DNA of 63,645 nucleotides from Mycobacterium sp. E2733 (GTDB lineage: Bacteria; Actinomycetota; Actinomycetes; Mycobacteriales; Mycobacteriaceae). The stretch lies in assembly GCF_001667585.1 (NCBI RefSeq), contig NZ_LZJZ01000123.1, forward strand, positions 1 to 63,645, written 5' to 3'. Each line of letters starts with the position of its first letter. Position 1 is the first letter of the stretch. This document shows positions 26,501 through 32,831 of the stretch, piece by piece. Position numbers and translations under genes: made by a program. The notes under the pieces were generated by a model. That model searched no databases. It saw nothing but the letters and a program-made list of their open reading frames with translations, and was not told the DNA's origin.

Positions 26501-26799
26501 AGCGGGGGGCTGACGGGTACAGCGATCACCCCGATGCGCGCGCAGGCATAGAACGCTGCGACCATCGCCAGACCTGGCGGGTAGACCAGTAGCGCCCGAT
26601 CTCCCCGCCTCAGCCCGGCCTCGAGATACAAGTAGGCGGCCAGCTCCCGAGTCCGCTCGGCGAAGCTCCCGTAGGTGTAATGCTCGAGTTGCCCGCCCTC
26701 AGCATTGACGAACTGGTAGAGGGTCTGGTCTGGCCTTCGCGCTTCCCACATTCCCAGGTACTCGACAAGCGTCTCCATGGGCGCAACACGGTTAGACAT
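23542..26799 (-). CDS. fatty acyl-AMP ligase - carrier protein - thioester reductase fusion
   Basis: A 1,085-residue three-domain enzyme. The adenylation domain (about 1-575) has YTSGSTSDPKG near 180-192, LPQHHDMGL near 217, APNFALEYC and GAYGLAENT. These are hallmarks of fatty acyl-AMP ligases rather than CoA ligases. A carrier domain follows with the phosphopantetheine Ser near 616 in DLGIDSVSL. The C-terminal thioester reductase has a Rossmann motif TGATGFLG near 715 and Tyr/Lys near 877/881 in YSQTKW. Predicted reaction: activate a fatty acid as acyl-AMP, load its own carrier, then release it reductively as an aldehyde or alcohol. ATG 26799 has GGAGGGG upstream; a GTG five codons earlier is less likely. 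It is the first gene of the leftward run with mmpL. Confidence 0.88.
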   Translation of the reverse strand: MSNRVAPMETLVEYLGMWEARRPDQTLYQFVNAEGGQLEHYTYGSFAERTRELAAYLYLEAGLRRGDRALLVYPPGLAMVAAFYACARIGVIAVPVSPPLPMAFEAGLTKLSFIARDCQAKAVLSTQEYEYGFRLMLSREQGAPLRADALSPELPWFTTDGPQGFGGASVADTPGPVLFLQYTSGSTSDPKGVVVSHANVIANRSAFTDGVVAVSWLPQHHDMGLISAYLFVLLLGGTTHGMSPEEFLKRPSAWLRLVSETHASHTPAPNFALEYCLREDKLPDSELESIDLSGLESMLIGAEPLRAKTFARFRQRFAPYGLKPEALCGAYGLAENTLIVSLRGRQTLALNKRALEKNLVRVEKALPENSNQAPVVSCGKPLPGNLVRIVDPESLQALGEGRVGEIWVDGASKGGGYWCRPELTADVFGARIAGDDGHTYLRTGDLGFLYEGELFVCGRTKDLIIVRGVNCYPSDIEAIVERSAAQVRHGCVAAFSVEREEQEALVVVAEVRDESALPDAKALARSVRRNAHVDPYTIAFVPPRSIPKTTSGKIRRAQNRQLWLDAKLPVLASYAHETHEGPGADAGPLERFRHLMESYDLTGEEESSFADLGIDSVSLAELRNDLQALLEQHGAGELADDVDTRLLQRLTVAEFFRLVSQFGDRNRQPLDAVRQALAEISAEYQAYESTQMRADARLPLPALPPARPSVSGDILLTGATGFLGPFLVRSLLEQTSSTLHALMRATDAEHGLDRVIASLHRAHLWSRELEAEVRARVRVICGDLAKPDLGIGEPAFQRLADSIDAIVHNGALVNYVRTYDALRPANVLGTHELLRLAMTAHRKRFHLVSSTFIYGWTPKVVVRESDANTEMSGLDFGYSQTKWVAEQLVLAAQRQGLDVHVYRPVLISPTNAGFGSQDDIFVRFTAFMIEHGLAVQADNQVSLLPADLIADHIVALMDLPAEAGTVFNMTADDYYNIVDITRLLSERYGYRFTYHDIPSFVEQVNRRCTPRDPLYPLVDFLTRSADKIAMEQDKRYDNTHYRRARAMAKRRLREPALTDTVDDLVQFLRSERLISQAQTESRCSA

Positions 26800-26892
26800 G
26801 ACGATCCCCTCCACTGATGCCCGCAGCTTCGCTAATTACAGGAGCTTCCGTATGACCGGGTTAGACGTCGTTTTCCTGACGTTTCCGCTGGT

Positions 26893-26908
26893 GTTACCGA
26901 TCGGTAAC
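26893..26908. promoter_or_regulatory. perfect 16-bp palindrome GTTACCGATCGGTAAC
   Basis: Both halves are exact reverse complements with no spacer. It lies 94-109 nt upstream of the ligase-reductase start. The shape and the TTACCG/CGGTAA arms resemble TetR-family operators. No regulator gene is adjacent, so the protein would be encoded elsewhere. Confidence 0.6.
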
Positions 26909-26942
26909 GAAAATTCTGTCGCGGAGCAGACGCGGCGGCATA

Positions 26943-26957
26943 GAGTAGGGGCTACTC
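26943..26957. promoter_or_regulatory. inverted repeat GAGTAG-N3-CTACTC
   Basis: A 6-bp perfect inverted repeat around GGG. A rightward TAGAGT hexamer (26941-26946) overlaps its left arm and would place a +1 near 26953 inside the repeat. It could be an operator or the 5' hairpin of a long leader for the membrane protein gene. Confidence 0.35.
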
Positions 26958-27191
26958 GAATTTCAGCTAGTCGTGATCGCCCAGAATGCGGGTGGCCGGC
27001 AGTATCGAGCGCCACCAGTGGAAGTCAAGAAATTGGACCAACCTTCCCGCAGCCGGTGGGCCCAGAAGCCTCGCTCCGCCTTACGTGAGCGCCGGTCGGT
27101 CCCCCAAAGCCGGCGCAACGACCACTGGAGTAGTACCGGCCGTAATGGGTAGTCGATCAGGCAGGACGTGCTCTTCAGGTTGGAGGTCGCG

Positions 27192-28094
27192 ATGCCGGTC
27201 ACGGCGGGGCCTGTTCCCGGGATGACTTCGGATTTGCGCAGGGCGCCGATGGACCCTGGGCGTTTCCGGAGCGGACGTTGGTTGCTGCTCGGCGAGGGCG
27301 CGCTGGTGAGCGCTTTCGGCACTGCCGGGCTGGTTTCGGCTGTCCTGCACCGCCATGCCGGGCCCACCGGCACCCCAATTCTCGGGCTGGCATCGACTCC
27401 TGCACACAGCGCGATACTGCTGGCGCTTGGGGTGCTGGCCATCGCCGCCGCCGGCAATCGCCGCGCGGCAGTGACTGTCACCGCGCTGAGTGCGGTGGCC
27501 TACCTGCTGTTGTTGTTTTTCAGCAGTGTCGCCACCGCGCGCACGGTACCGACGCCCCTGGGGTTCCACGCAGCTGACATCGTCCTGCACGGTCTACTCG
27601 GGGTGGTCAACTTCGCCCTGCTGATGTGGCTCATTCCCGACGAGTTGGGAGACGAGGCTTGGGTGCGGCGCCGGGGACGCGAGCGCGATCCGCGGGCCGG
27701 GGCCTCCGGCGCCGTCCCCGGGCCGGGGGCTGCACTCCCGGGCGCGGCCTCGCCGGCGAACCAAGGGCCACCACCCGCGGCGGCACCGGCGCGCGCACAG
27801 GAAATCGGGGACCACGAATCCCCGTCCCAACGTCCGGCTGTGCGCGGACAGGCAAGCCGGCCGGGGTCGACCACGACGCCGGTCGACGTTCCGGGTTCAG
27901 GCCGCACCCTTCTTGAACGGCCGAAGAGACAAGAAGCGAACGAGCCCTCGGCTCACAGCATCGAGAGCTCGTCACAGCAGTCGAACCGCTTCGTCCGGGC
28001 GACAGATGCACTGCTCTCAGGCGGTGTCGTTCCCGTCGCCTTGGCGGTCCTGGCAGCTGTCGTCGGCGTCACCGTCTGGATACGACGCCGCTGA
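27192..28094 (+). CDS. membrane protein with DUF4383-like helices and disordered Pro/Ala tail
   Basis: A 300-residue protein of unknown function. Four hydrophobic helices occupy about residues 30-145 (for example AVAYLLLLFFSSVATA), and the arrangement resembles the small DUF4383 membrane family. Residues of about 155-270 are low-complexity Pro/Ala/Gly/Ser. A final hydrophobic helix (VPVALAVLAAVVGVTVWI) is followed by RRR at the very C-terminus, as in tail-anchored or cell-surface proteins, but no LPxTG motif is seen. The ATG at 27192 has GGAGGT 5 nt upstream and is preferred over an earlier in-frame codon. Divergent from the ligase-reductase. Confidence 0.7.
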   Translation: MPVTAGPVPGMTSDLRRAPMDPGRFRSGRWLLLGEGALVSAFGTAGLVSAVLHRHAGPTGTPILGLASTPAHSAILLALGVLAIAAAGNRRAAVTVTALSAVAYLLLLFFSSVATARTVPTPLGFHAADIVLHGLLGVVNFALLMWLIPDELGDEAWVRRRGRERDPRAGASGAVPGPGAALPGAASPANQGPPPAAAPARAQEIGDHESPSQRPAVRGQASRPGSTTTPVDVPGSGRTLLERPKRQEANEPSAHSIESSSQQSNRFVRATDALLSGGVVPVALAVLAAVVGVTVWIRRR

Positions 28095-28136
28095 ACCGGC
28101 CGACCCGTCACGACGTCCTCGAAGCTGCTGTGCCGA

Positions 28137-28919
28137 TTACGGCGGCCCCGGGATGCGATCCAGATCGCCCTGCAAGCCATGCAAATCCCCTTCGATACCT
28201 TGCAGCTTTCCCTCGATGGCCTGCAGATCGGAGAGAGCATTCTGATAGGCCGGCGACAAATCGGTCGCGGTGGCAGGTTGAGACTGCGGGCAGTACGAGA
28301 CGATGGCACCCGCGGTGACTTCGGCACTTTGATTCGCGTCCCATATCGACGATCGCTGCACGAATTCGACCGCATCCGCGAAATTGGGTTGGTGCGCCAG
28401 GAAGTCGCAGACCGCGTGCCCTTGGGCCATCGCGTAGTCCTGGCTGGGAACTGGTACGCCTTCGTGCTTCAAGGCGGCGATGAACGCCGCGTCGGCAACC
28501 TCAATCCGCGGAGCGGGTGCGTGCGGCGCCATGCGCTTCGGTGCCGGCGCGGCCGACGGCGGTGGTTCCTCCGGCTTCGCCGACGGATCCTGGTGGTGAA
28601 CCGCAAACATCACCAGCACCACGGCGACGATCGCCATCAGAGACAGCGGCAATGCTGCGAGAAAACCCACATGCTGCGGCATGCCCTTGCGCCGGCGAGG
28701 CGTGATGCCGCTTCTGCCCCGCGAACGGGTGTCGGCGACAACCTCGGTTTCGCAGGTTCTCGCCGTATCCGGGAACACCACGCCCGTGCTCTGGGCCAGG
28801 AGCTCGTCGAGCAGGTCGTCGACCTCGCGAGACGGCGTCTGACCACCGTGCTCTCGGCCCGCTCGGCGCCGGAGAGCGATGCGCCGCAATTCGGCATCGA
28901 TGGTCTCGCGGTCGCGCAT
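28137..28919 (-). CDS. membrane-anchored DUF732 protein
   Basis: A 260-residue protein. A charged N-terminal region is followed by one transmembrane helix near residues 85-107, a Pro/Ala linker, and a DUF732 domain at about 140-220. The domain shows ADAAFIAALKHEGVP, GHAVCDFL and IVSYCPQ, with two conserved cysteines likely forming a disulfide outside the membrane. The last 30 residues repeat LQ(A/G)IEG(K/D)L-like heptads, suggesting a short coiled coil. DUF732 proteins are common, mostly exported and of unknown function in mycobacteria. The start is uncertain because no strong ribosome site precedes ATG 28919. Confidence 0.78.
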   Translation of the reverse strand: MRDRETIDAELRRIALRRRAGREHGGQTPSREVDDLLDELLAQSTGVVFPDTARTCETEVVADTRSRGRSGITPRRRKGMPQHVGFLAALPLSLMAIVAVVLVMFAVHHQDPSAKPEEPPPSAAPAPKRMAPHAPAPRIEVADAAFIAALKHEGVPVPSQDYAMAQGHAVCDFLAHQPNFADAVEFVQRSSIWDANQSAEVTAGAIVSYCPQSQPATATDLSPAYQNALSDLQAIEGKLQGIEGDLHGLQGDLDRIPGPP

Positions 28920-29325
28920 ATCAACCAGTTTGAGCGCGTCAGGACAACGTCACAAGCCCCGGTGCGCACCGGCCGATGGCTGCGGACTCGGGCAAGACCG
29001 GTCCAGCTGACCGACAACACCGTCGACGCTGCCGCAAACAACCCGGACGCTCGCCGGAAGCCTGACTGTACGCCGGCTGCCACAGCTGCGGGCTGGGCCC
29101 CTCGCCGGGCCCGCCGTGAGGGCGCCATTCCGAGCATCGTGGATCGCATCCGAATCGCCCCGGGCGAGCATGAGCACGGATGCATGCGCGGGCCGCAAAT
29201 GCGGTGAACAATGCTCTGCCGCAACGGTGTTCGAGACTTAGGATCCGTTGGCCTCCCATCGTCCATGGGCTGGCATGAAAAACTCTCTGCCCCAGTCGAT
29301 TAGAGTTCATGGGTGCCGCGCATGC
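28920..29325. other. gene-free stretch upstream of cspA
   Basis: About 400 nt between the DUF732 gene and the cspA promoter. Reading frames here are short, overlapping and without ribosome sites. I see nothing else beyond the probable DUF732 gene promoter. Confidence 0.45.
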
Positions 29326-29331
29326 TACGCT
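29326..29331 (+). promoter_or_regulatory. cspA: candidate cspA -10 hexamer
   Basis: TACGCT fits TANNNT and predicts transcription from about 29338, leaving a leader of roughly 42 nt that begins with a hairpin. Confidence 0.4.
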
Positions 29332-29337
29332 GGCCCG

Positions 29338-29354
29338 GGATGCCGTCGGCATCC
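29338..29354 (+). promoter_or_regulatory. cspA: 5' leader hairpin of cspA
   Basis: GGATGCC and GGCATCC are perfectly complementary around a GTC loop. The hairpin starts at the predicted +1, so it may protect the mRNA 5' end or act in cold-dependent translation, as leaders of cold-shock genes often do. Confidence 0.45.
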
Positions 29355-29379
29355 ATTCAGAATGAGAGAAGTTGAAGGT

Positions 29380-29583
29380 ATGACACAGGGAACTGTGAAA
29401 TGGTTTAACAGCGAAAAAGGCTTCGGTTTTATCGCTCCGGACGGCGGCGCAGCAGATGTGTTCGTCCACTACTCGGAAATACAGGGCAACGGCTACAGGT
29501 CGCTGGAGGAAAATCAGCGAGTTGAGTTCAACGTCGAGCAGGGGGCCAAGGGCCCGCAGGCAGTCGGGGTAACCGCCGTCTAG
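29380..29583 (+). CDS. cspA: cold shock protein CspA
   Basis: A 67-residue single cold-shock domain, the same length as mycobacterial CspA. RNP1 (KGFGFI) is at about residues 13-18 and RNP2 (VFVHYS) at about 28-33. Its role is binding single-stranded nucleic acids and melting RNA structure. The ATG at 29380 follows AGAGAAGTTGAAGGT; an upstream in-frame extension runs through the leader and is rejected. A strong hairpin immediately downstream ends the transcript. Confidence 0.95.
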   Translation: MTQGTVKWFNSEKGFGFIAPDGGAADVFVHYSEIQGNGYRSLEENQRVEFNVEQGAKGPQAVGVTAV

Positions 29584-29598
29584 GTCGAGTTCTACCGC

Positions 29599-29630
29599 GT
29601 GGGCTGGTGGGTGACTTCCCACCAGCCCAC
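29599..29630 (+). terminator. strong hairpin terminator after cspA
   Basis: A perfect 13-bp stem (GTGGGCTGGTGGG with CCCACCAGCCCAC) with loop TGACTT begins 15 nt after the cspA stop. There is no U-tract, which is common for mycobacterial terminator-like hairpins. Confidence 0.75.
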
Positions 29631-29876
29631 AGCACGTTGAGGGGGTCCCGGCCGACCTCCGCCAGGGCGTACCAGGAGCGCGGTTTCGGGCGTCGATGAA
29701 CGCCAGTCGCTCGGCGCGACGTCTTCGCTGACGCTGGCGTGTAGATTGGTGGCAGCAGTTTGTTTTTGCACTGCCCCTTAGCCAATTTGTTCAGATGAGC
29801 AGATCTACGAATCGATCGCCCTTCGCCCCAGCCAAGCACGTTTGGGTTGAAGCCAACTAACTTGAGGACCCGCTCC
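29631..29876. other. gene-free stretch after the cspA terminator
   Basis: About 245 nt. It includes a comparatively AT-rich patch near 29745-29800 that could hold a promoter for the small reading frame beginning at 29877. No motif is strong enough to call. Confidence 0.35.
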
Positions 29877-30014
29877 ATGACATCGTCCGATTTGTTTTCG
29901 CATCGCTACGAGCCCGAGGTCGTTTCACCTGCCGGTCGTGATGCCGAACCGGTGCAACTTCCGACCTTCTCGGACCGCCCCGACAAAGATTCCGCCGCTG
30001 CGACTCCGTCGTAG
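29877..30014 (+). CDS. possible small protein, 45 residues
   Basis: A short reading frame with TTGAGGA about 10 nt upstream of the ATG. The product begins MTSSDLFSHRYEPEVV and ends in an Asp/Ala/Pro-rich tail (SAAATPS). Codon usage is balanced with Pro and Asp codons of mycobacterial type. No domain or membrane segment is visible. It could be a genuine short protein or chance. Confidence 0.35.
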   Translation: MTSSDLFSHRYEPEVVSPAGRDAEPVQLPTFSDRPDKDSAAATPS

Positions 30015-30144
30015 GCTGGCATGACGGGGATGCGATGCCCCTATATTCGTGAGTCACCATCTGCCACAGCTGGTTTGATGTTCATCGACACCCCGCGATG
30101 ACCACTACAGCCCGTTCGCACCGCCGTCGCCCCCTCTCGGCCTC

Positions 30145-30402
30145 CTAATCAGCCGGTGACGGGGCCGGACTGGGCGGCGGTCCGTCCGGCGGGGGCGATG
30201 GAGCCGGTGACCGATGCGTGCAATCGGGCACATAAATGAGCACGCCCCCGACCATCGTCCAACCGATCGCACAACCCGGTGGCAGCAGGGGGAGCGTGGT
30301 GGGCGCAGCGATGAGCACCGTGGTCATTGCGGCAAGCATCGCGGGACGAAGGAGGCGAGGGAGGGATGGCCTCGCGATTCGTTCAGCCGTGGCGTCAGGC
30401 AT
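30145..30402 (-). CDS. small exported Pro-rich protein
   Basis: An 85-residue predicted exported protein. A basic N-terminus (RIARPSLPRLLR) precedes a hydrophobic core (PAMLAAMTTVLIAAP). Two cysteines follow in PPGCAIG and PDCTHR, likely paired, then a tail of repeated Ser/Pro/Asp (PSPAPSPAD). The pattern matches small secreted mycobacterial proteins of unknown function. No strong ribosome site precedes ATG 30402. Confidence 0.5.
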   Translation of the reverse strand: MPDATAERIARPSLPRLLRPAMLAAMTTVLIAAPTTLPLLPPGCAIGWTMVGGVLIYVPDCTHRSPAPSPPPDGPPPSPAPSPAD

Positions 30403-30661
30403 GTAACTTTTTCACTCTGCTGGGAAGCCGATTCCCGAGTCTGAAATAAGCCGTGTCCGCCCGCAACCCGAAGGGGTGGCCCGCCATCTATCGGTACCCG
30501 CCACGCCGCGTGAATTACCCTGTCAGGTGCAGGGATTCGCACGTCCGCCGCTGCAAGGCGACGCCCTAGCGGGATTTGCCTCGGCCGATATGGGCCACGG
30601 CATTGCTGTCAGGCGGCCGGATACGAAAGACTATCCAAGGCAACCGACGGAAGTGACCAGA
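30403..30661. other. intergenic region upstream of the transglycosylase gene
   Basis: About 260 nt between divergent genes. An in-frame extension of the transglycosylase gene runs from 30476, but its translation does not resemble an envelope protein and precedes the lipoprotein signal, so I treat it as untranslated. Confidence 0.4.
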
Positions 30662-31624
30662 GTGAGCCGTAACAGTACATTCGCTGCGACCGCGCCGGCG
30701 TTTCTCGGCGCCATCATCTTCTCAGTCGTCGGCTGTTCGGCCACGGCGGCGAAGCCGAACGCGTCAGCGGTGGCCTCTTCAACCGCAGCGACGGCGCCCG
30801 CCACACCGCTCGCGTCGAGAACCCTTGCCGCAGCGCCTCAACCACCCCAAGGAGCGCAGCCCCAACTGGCGTCGGACCCGGCCCAGTTGGCCGACGACCT
30901 GGTCGCCGACGAGCGCGCGCTGCGCGACCCGTCGACGGCGGAGCCGGCACTGACCGCGGCCGCGCACCGCGAGCAGGCCGCGTACCGCTCGATCGAGCGG
31001 CACCCCGAATGGGACTCGATCACCCGCCCACGGATCCCGCCGGAACTGGTCGACGTCTACGACCGCAACCTCGATGCGCGTCGCCAGCTTCAGGCGATGA
31101 CACCCGCCAAAGACACGCTGCCCGCCTGGCGGATCGAACCTCCCGTGCCCGCCGACGAGCTGATGAATGACTACCACGCGGCGGAAGCGGAGACCGGCGT
31201 CGGCTGGAACTACCTGGCCGCGATCAATCTGGTCGAGACCCGCTTCGGCAGCATCAACGGCGTGAGCACCGCCGGCGCGCAGGGTCCCATGCAATTCTTG
31301 CCGTCAACCTTCGCCACCTACGGCCAGGGCGGCGATATCAACTCGCCCCGCGACAGCATCGTGGCGGCGGGCCGCTTCCTCGCCGCGAACGGCTTCGGCA
31401 ACGACCCCGCGCACGCCATCTACGGCTACAACCACGCACATGAATACGTTCGGGCGGTCGACCAATACGCCGCACTGATCGCAGCCGATCCGGCCGCGTT
31501 CCCCACCTACTACCGGTGGGACGTCTATTACGTGACCACCGCCGGCGACGTGTTGCTCCCCGTCGGTTACGCAGCGCCGTCACCGATCCCGGTGGGGGAC
31601 TACCTCGCGACGCACCCGCAGTAA
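30662..31624 (+). CDS. lytic transglycosylase-like lipoprotein
   Basis: A 320-residue exported protein. A GTG start at 30662 (GGAAG upstream) gives a signal peptide with lipobox VVGC, Cys near residue 24. An Ala/Pro-rich linker runs to about 95. A C-terminal SLT-type domain has the probable catalytic Glu in NLVETRFG, followed by AGAQGPMQFLPSTFATYG and a YGYNHAHEYV segment. Such enzymes cleave peptidoglycan glycan strands non-hydrolytically. Similar mycobacterial proteins are membrane-bound resuscitation or cell-wall remodelling factors. It is convergent with an enoyl-CoA hydratase gene. Confidence 0.82.
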   Translation: MSRNSTFAATAPAFLGAIIFSVVGCSATAAKPNASAVASSTAATAPATPLASRTLAAAPQPPQGAQPQLASDPAQLADDLVADERALRDPSTAEPALTAAAHREQAAYRSIERHPEWDSITRPRIPPELVDVYDRNLDARRQLQAMTPAKDTLPAWRIEPPVPADELMNDYHAAEAETGVGWNYLAAINLVETRFGSINGVSTAGAQGPMQFLPSTFATYGQGGDINSPRDSIVAAGRFLAANGFGNDPAHAIYGYNHAHEYVRAVDQYAALIAADPAAFPTYYRWDVYYVTTAGDVLLPVGYAAPSPIPVGDYLATHPQ

Positions 31625-31695
31625 GGCGCCGTGCCCACGGGTGATGCTTAAGCGCAGCAAGGGATTCGTGCACAAAATTCGCGTGTACGGCCGCC

Positions 31696-32475
31696 CTACG
31701 CTCGGTCCTTCTTGCGGGCTAAAAACGCTCGCATGTGGTGTTGGGGCTCTCCGGTCAAGAACGCCAGACCGAACTGCTCGATGCTGTCCTCGATCGCCCC
31801 GTGCACCGTCATGTCGAACCACTTGTTGAGCAGGCGCTTTTGCTGCCGGACCGCGTGCGGGCCGAATCCGGCGAGCTTCGCAGTGAGTTCGGCGATACGA
31901 GAGTCGAGTGCGTCGGCGGCAACCACCTCGTGCGCCAAACCCCACGCGACGGCCGTGCCTGCGTCGATTGTCTCACCGGTCATCAGGAGCCAGGCCGCAT
32001 GCGACGCCCCGATCAGCGCGGGCATCAAGGCCGAATGGATCACCGAGGGGATTCCGACCGCCACTTCCGGCATGCCGAATATCGCCCCGGATTCGGCGAT
32101 CCGCAGATCGCAGCACATCGCGACCTCGAGCCCACCGCCGAGGCAGTACCCGGCCAGCCGGGCGATGACGGGGACGGGACATTCGCGGATCGACTCGCAC
32201 AGAGCTGCGAGCCGACGTATGAACGCCTCGGCGCTCGATCGGTCCAGGTTGATCATCTCGTTGATGTCGGCGCCACCGATGAAAGCCGCGTCTCCCGCCC
32301 CGCGCAGCACGACCACCCCGACGTCACCATCGCCGTCGACGGCGCGGAATGCCTGTGTCAATTCCTCCACGGCGCACGTGCCGACGATGTTGAGCCGTTT
32401 TGAATTGGTCAGCTCGATGGTGAGTACGCCGCCGTCACCACCGACCCGGACGAACCGCTTCTCCATCGCGTTCAC
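31696..32475 (-). CDS. enoyl-CoA hydratase/isomerase (crotonase) family protein
   Basis: A 259-residue crotonase. The oxyanion-hole segments are AFIGGADI near residue 65 and YCLGGGLEVAM near 110-120. Both catalytic glutamates of classical hydratases are present (Glu in GLEVAM and Glu in GMPEVAVG), so hydratase activity is likely. The start is either GTG 32475 or ATG 32466. It begins 7 nt after the stop of a small unknown gene, so the two are co-transcribed. The substrate acyl-CoA is unknown. Confidence 0.85.
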   Translation of the reverse strand: MNAMEKRFVRVGGDGGVLTIELTNSKRLNIVGTCAVEELTQAFRAVDGDGDVGVVVLRGAGDAAFIGGADINEMINLDRSSAEAFIRRLAALCESIRECPVPVIARLAGYCLGGGLEVAMCCDLRIAESGAIFGMPEVAVGIPSVIHSALMPALIGASHAAWLLMTGETIDAGTAVAWGLAHEVVAADALDSRIAELTAKLAGFGPHAVRQQKRLLNKWFDMTVHGAIEDSIEQFGLAFLTGEPQHHMRAFLARKKDRA

Positions 32476-32482
32476 GCACCCC

Positions 32483-32722
32483 TCATAGGTACTTCAGAGC
32501 GATGTCCTGGAGGTGAGCGCACATCTTTTGGCCGGTCGCCCTCTCCAGCTTGATCCCCAGCTCGCCCGCAAGGTTGACGAAGCCCATCAACAGCATGATT
32601 TCCCCATCGGGCTCATCGATCACGTTCTCGACGAGCCGGTTCCACGCGAATTCGTTGCCGCTGTCGGACGTCCAAGCGGTCATCACGTCGATGGCTCTGC
32701 GGACGTTCTCGCGCACATCCAT
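32483..32722 (-). CDS. small conserved-looking protein of unknown function
   Basis: A 79-residue acidic, helical protein that begins MDVRENVRRAIDVMTAW and ends CAHLQDIALKYL. Hydrophobic residues recur with helical spacing (EIMLLMGFVNLAGELGIKLE). The ATG at 32722 marks where the translated frame changes from Arg/Thr-rich antisense-type sequence to a normal protein composition. It is 7 nt before the enoyl-CoA hydratase start. Function unknown. Confidence 0.62.
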   Translation of the reverse strand: MDVRENVRRAIDVMTAWTSDSGNEFAWNRLVENVIDEPDGEIMLLMGFVNLAGELGIKLERATGQKMCAHLQDIALKYL

Positions 32723-32831
32723 TCCCGGAGCCTGCCACGACGGCTCGATTACCGCCCGCCAACGGGCGAACCGGCTGGGCCGGCGACGCCCGTCGGCGGC
32801 TCGGTTCGACGATTGACTCCGGGCCCGAGCG

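Larger units (their letters stand above)
26800..27191. other. divergent intergenic region with two palindromes
   Basis: A 392-nt gap between the leftward ligase-reductase and the rightward membrane protein. It contains a perfect 16-bp palindrome and a 6-bp inverted repeat, listed separately. No convincing gene is present. It probably holds both promoters. Confidence 0.6.

Noticed and set aside
30476..30661. Longer start for the lytic transglycosylase
   Set aside because: The added 62 residues precede a good lipoprotein signal peptide and have no signal or domain themselves.
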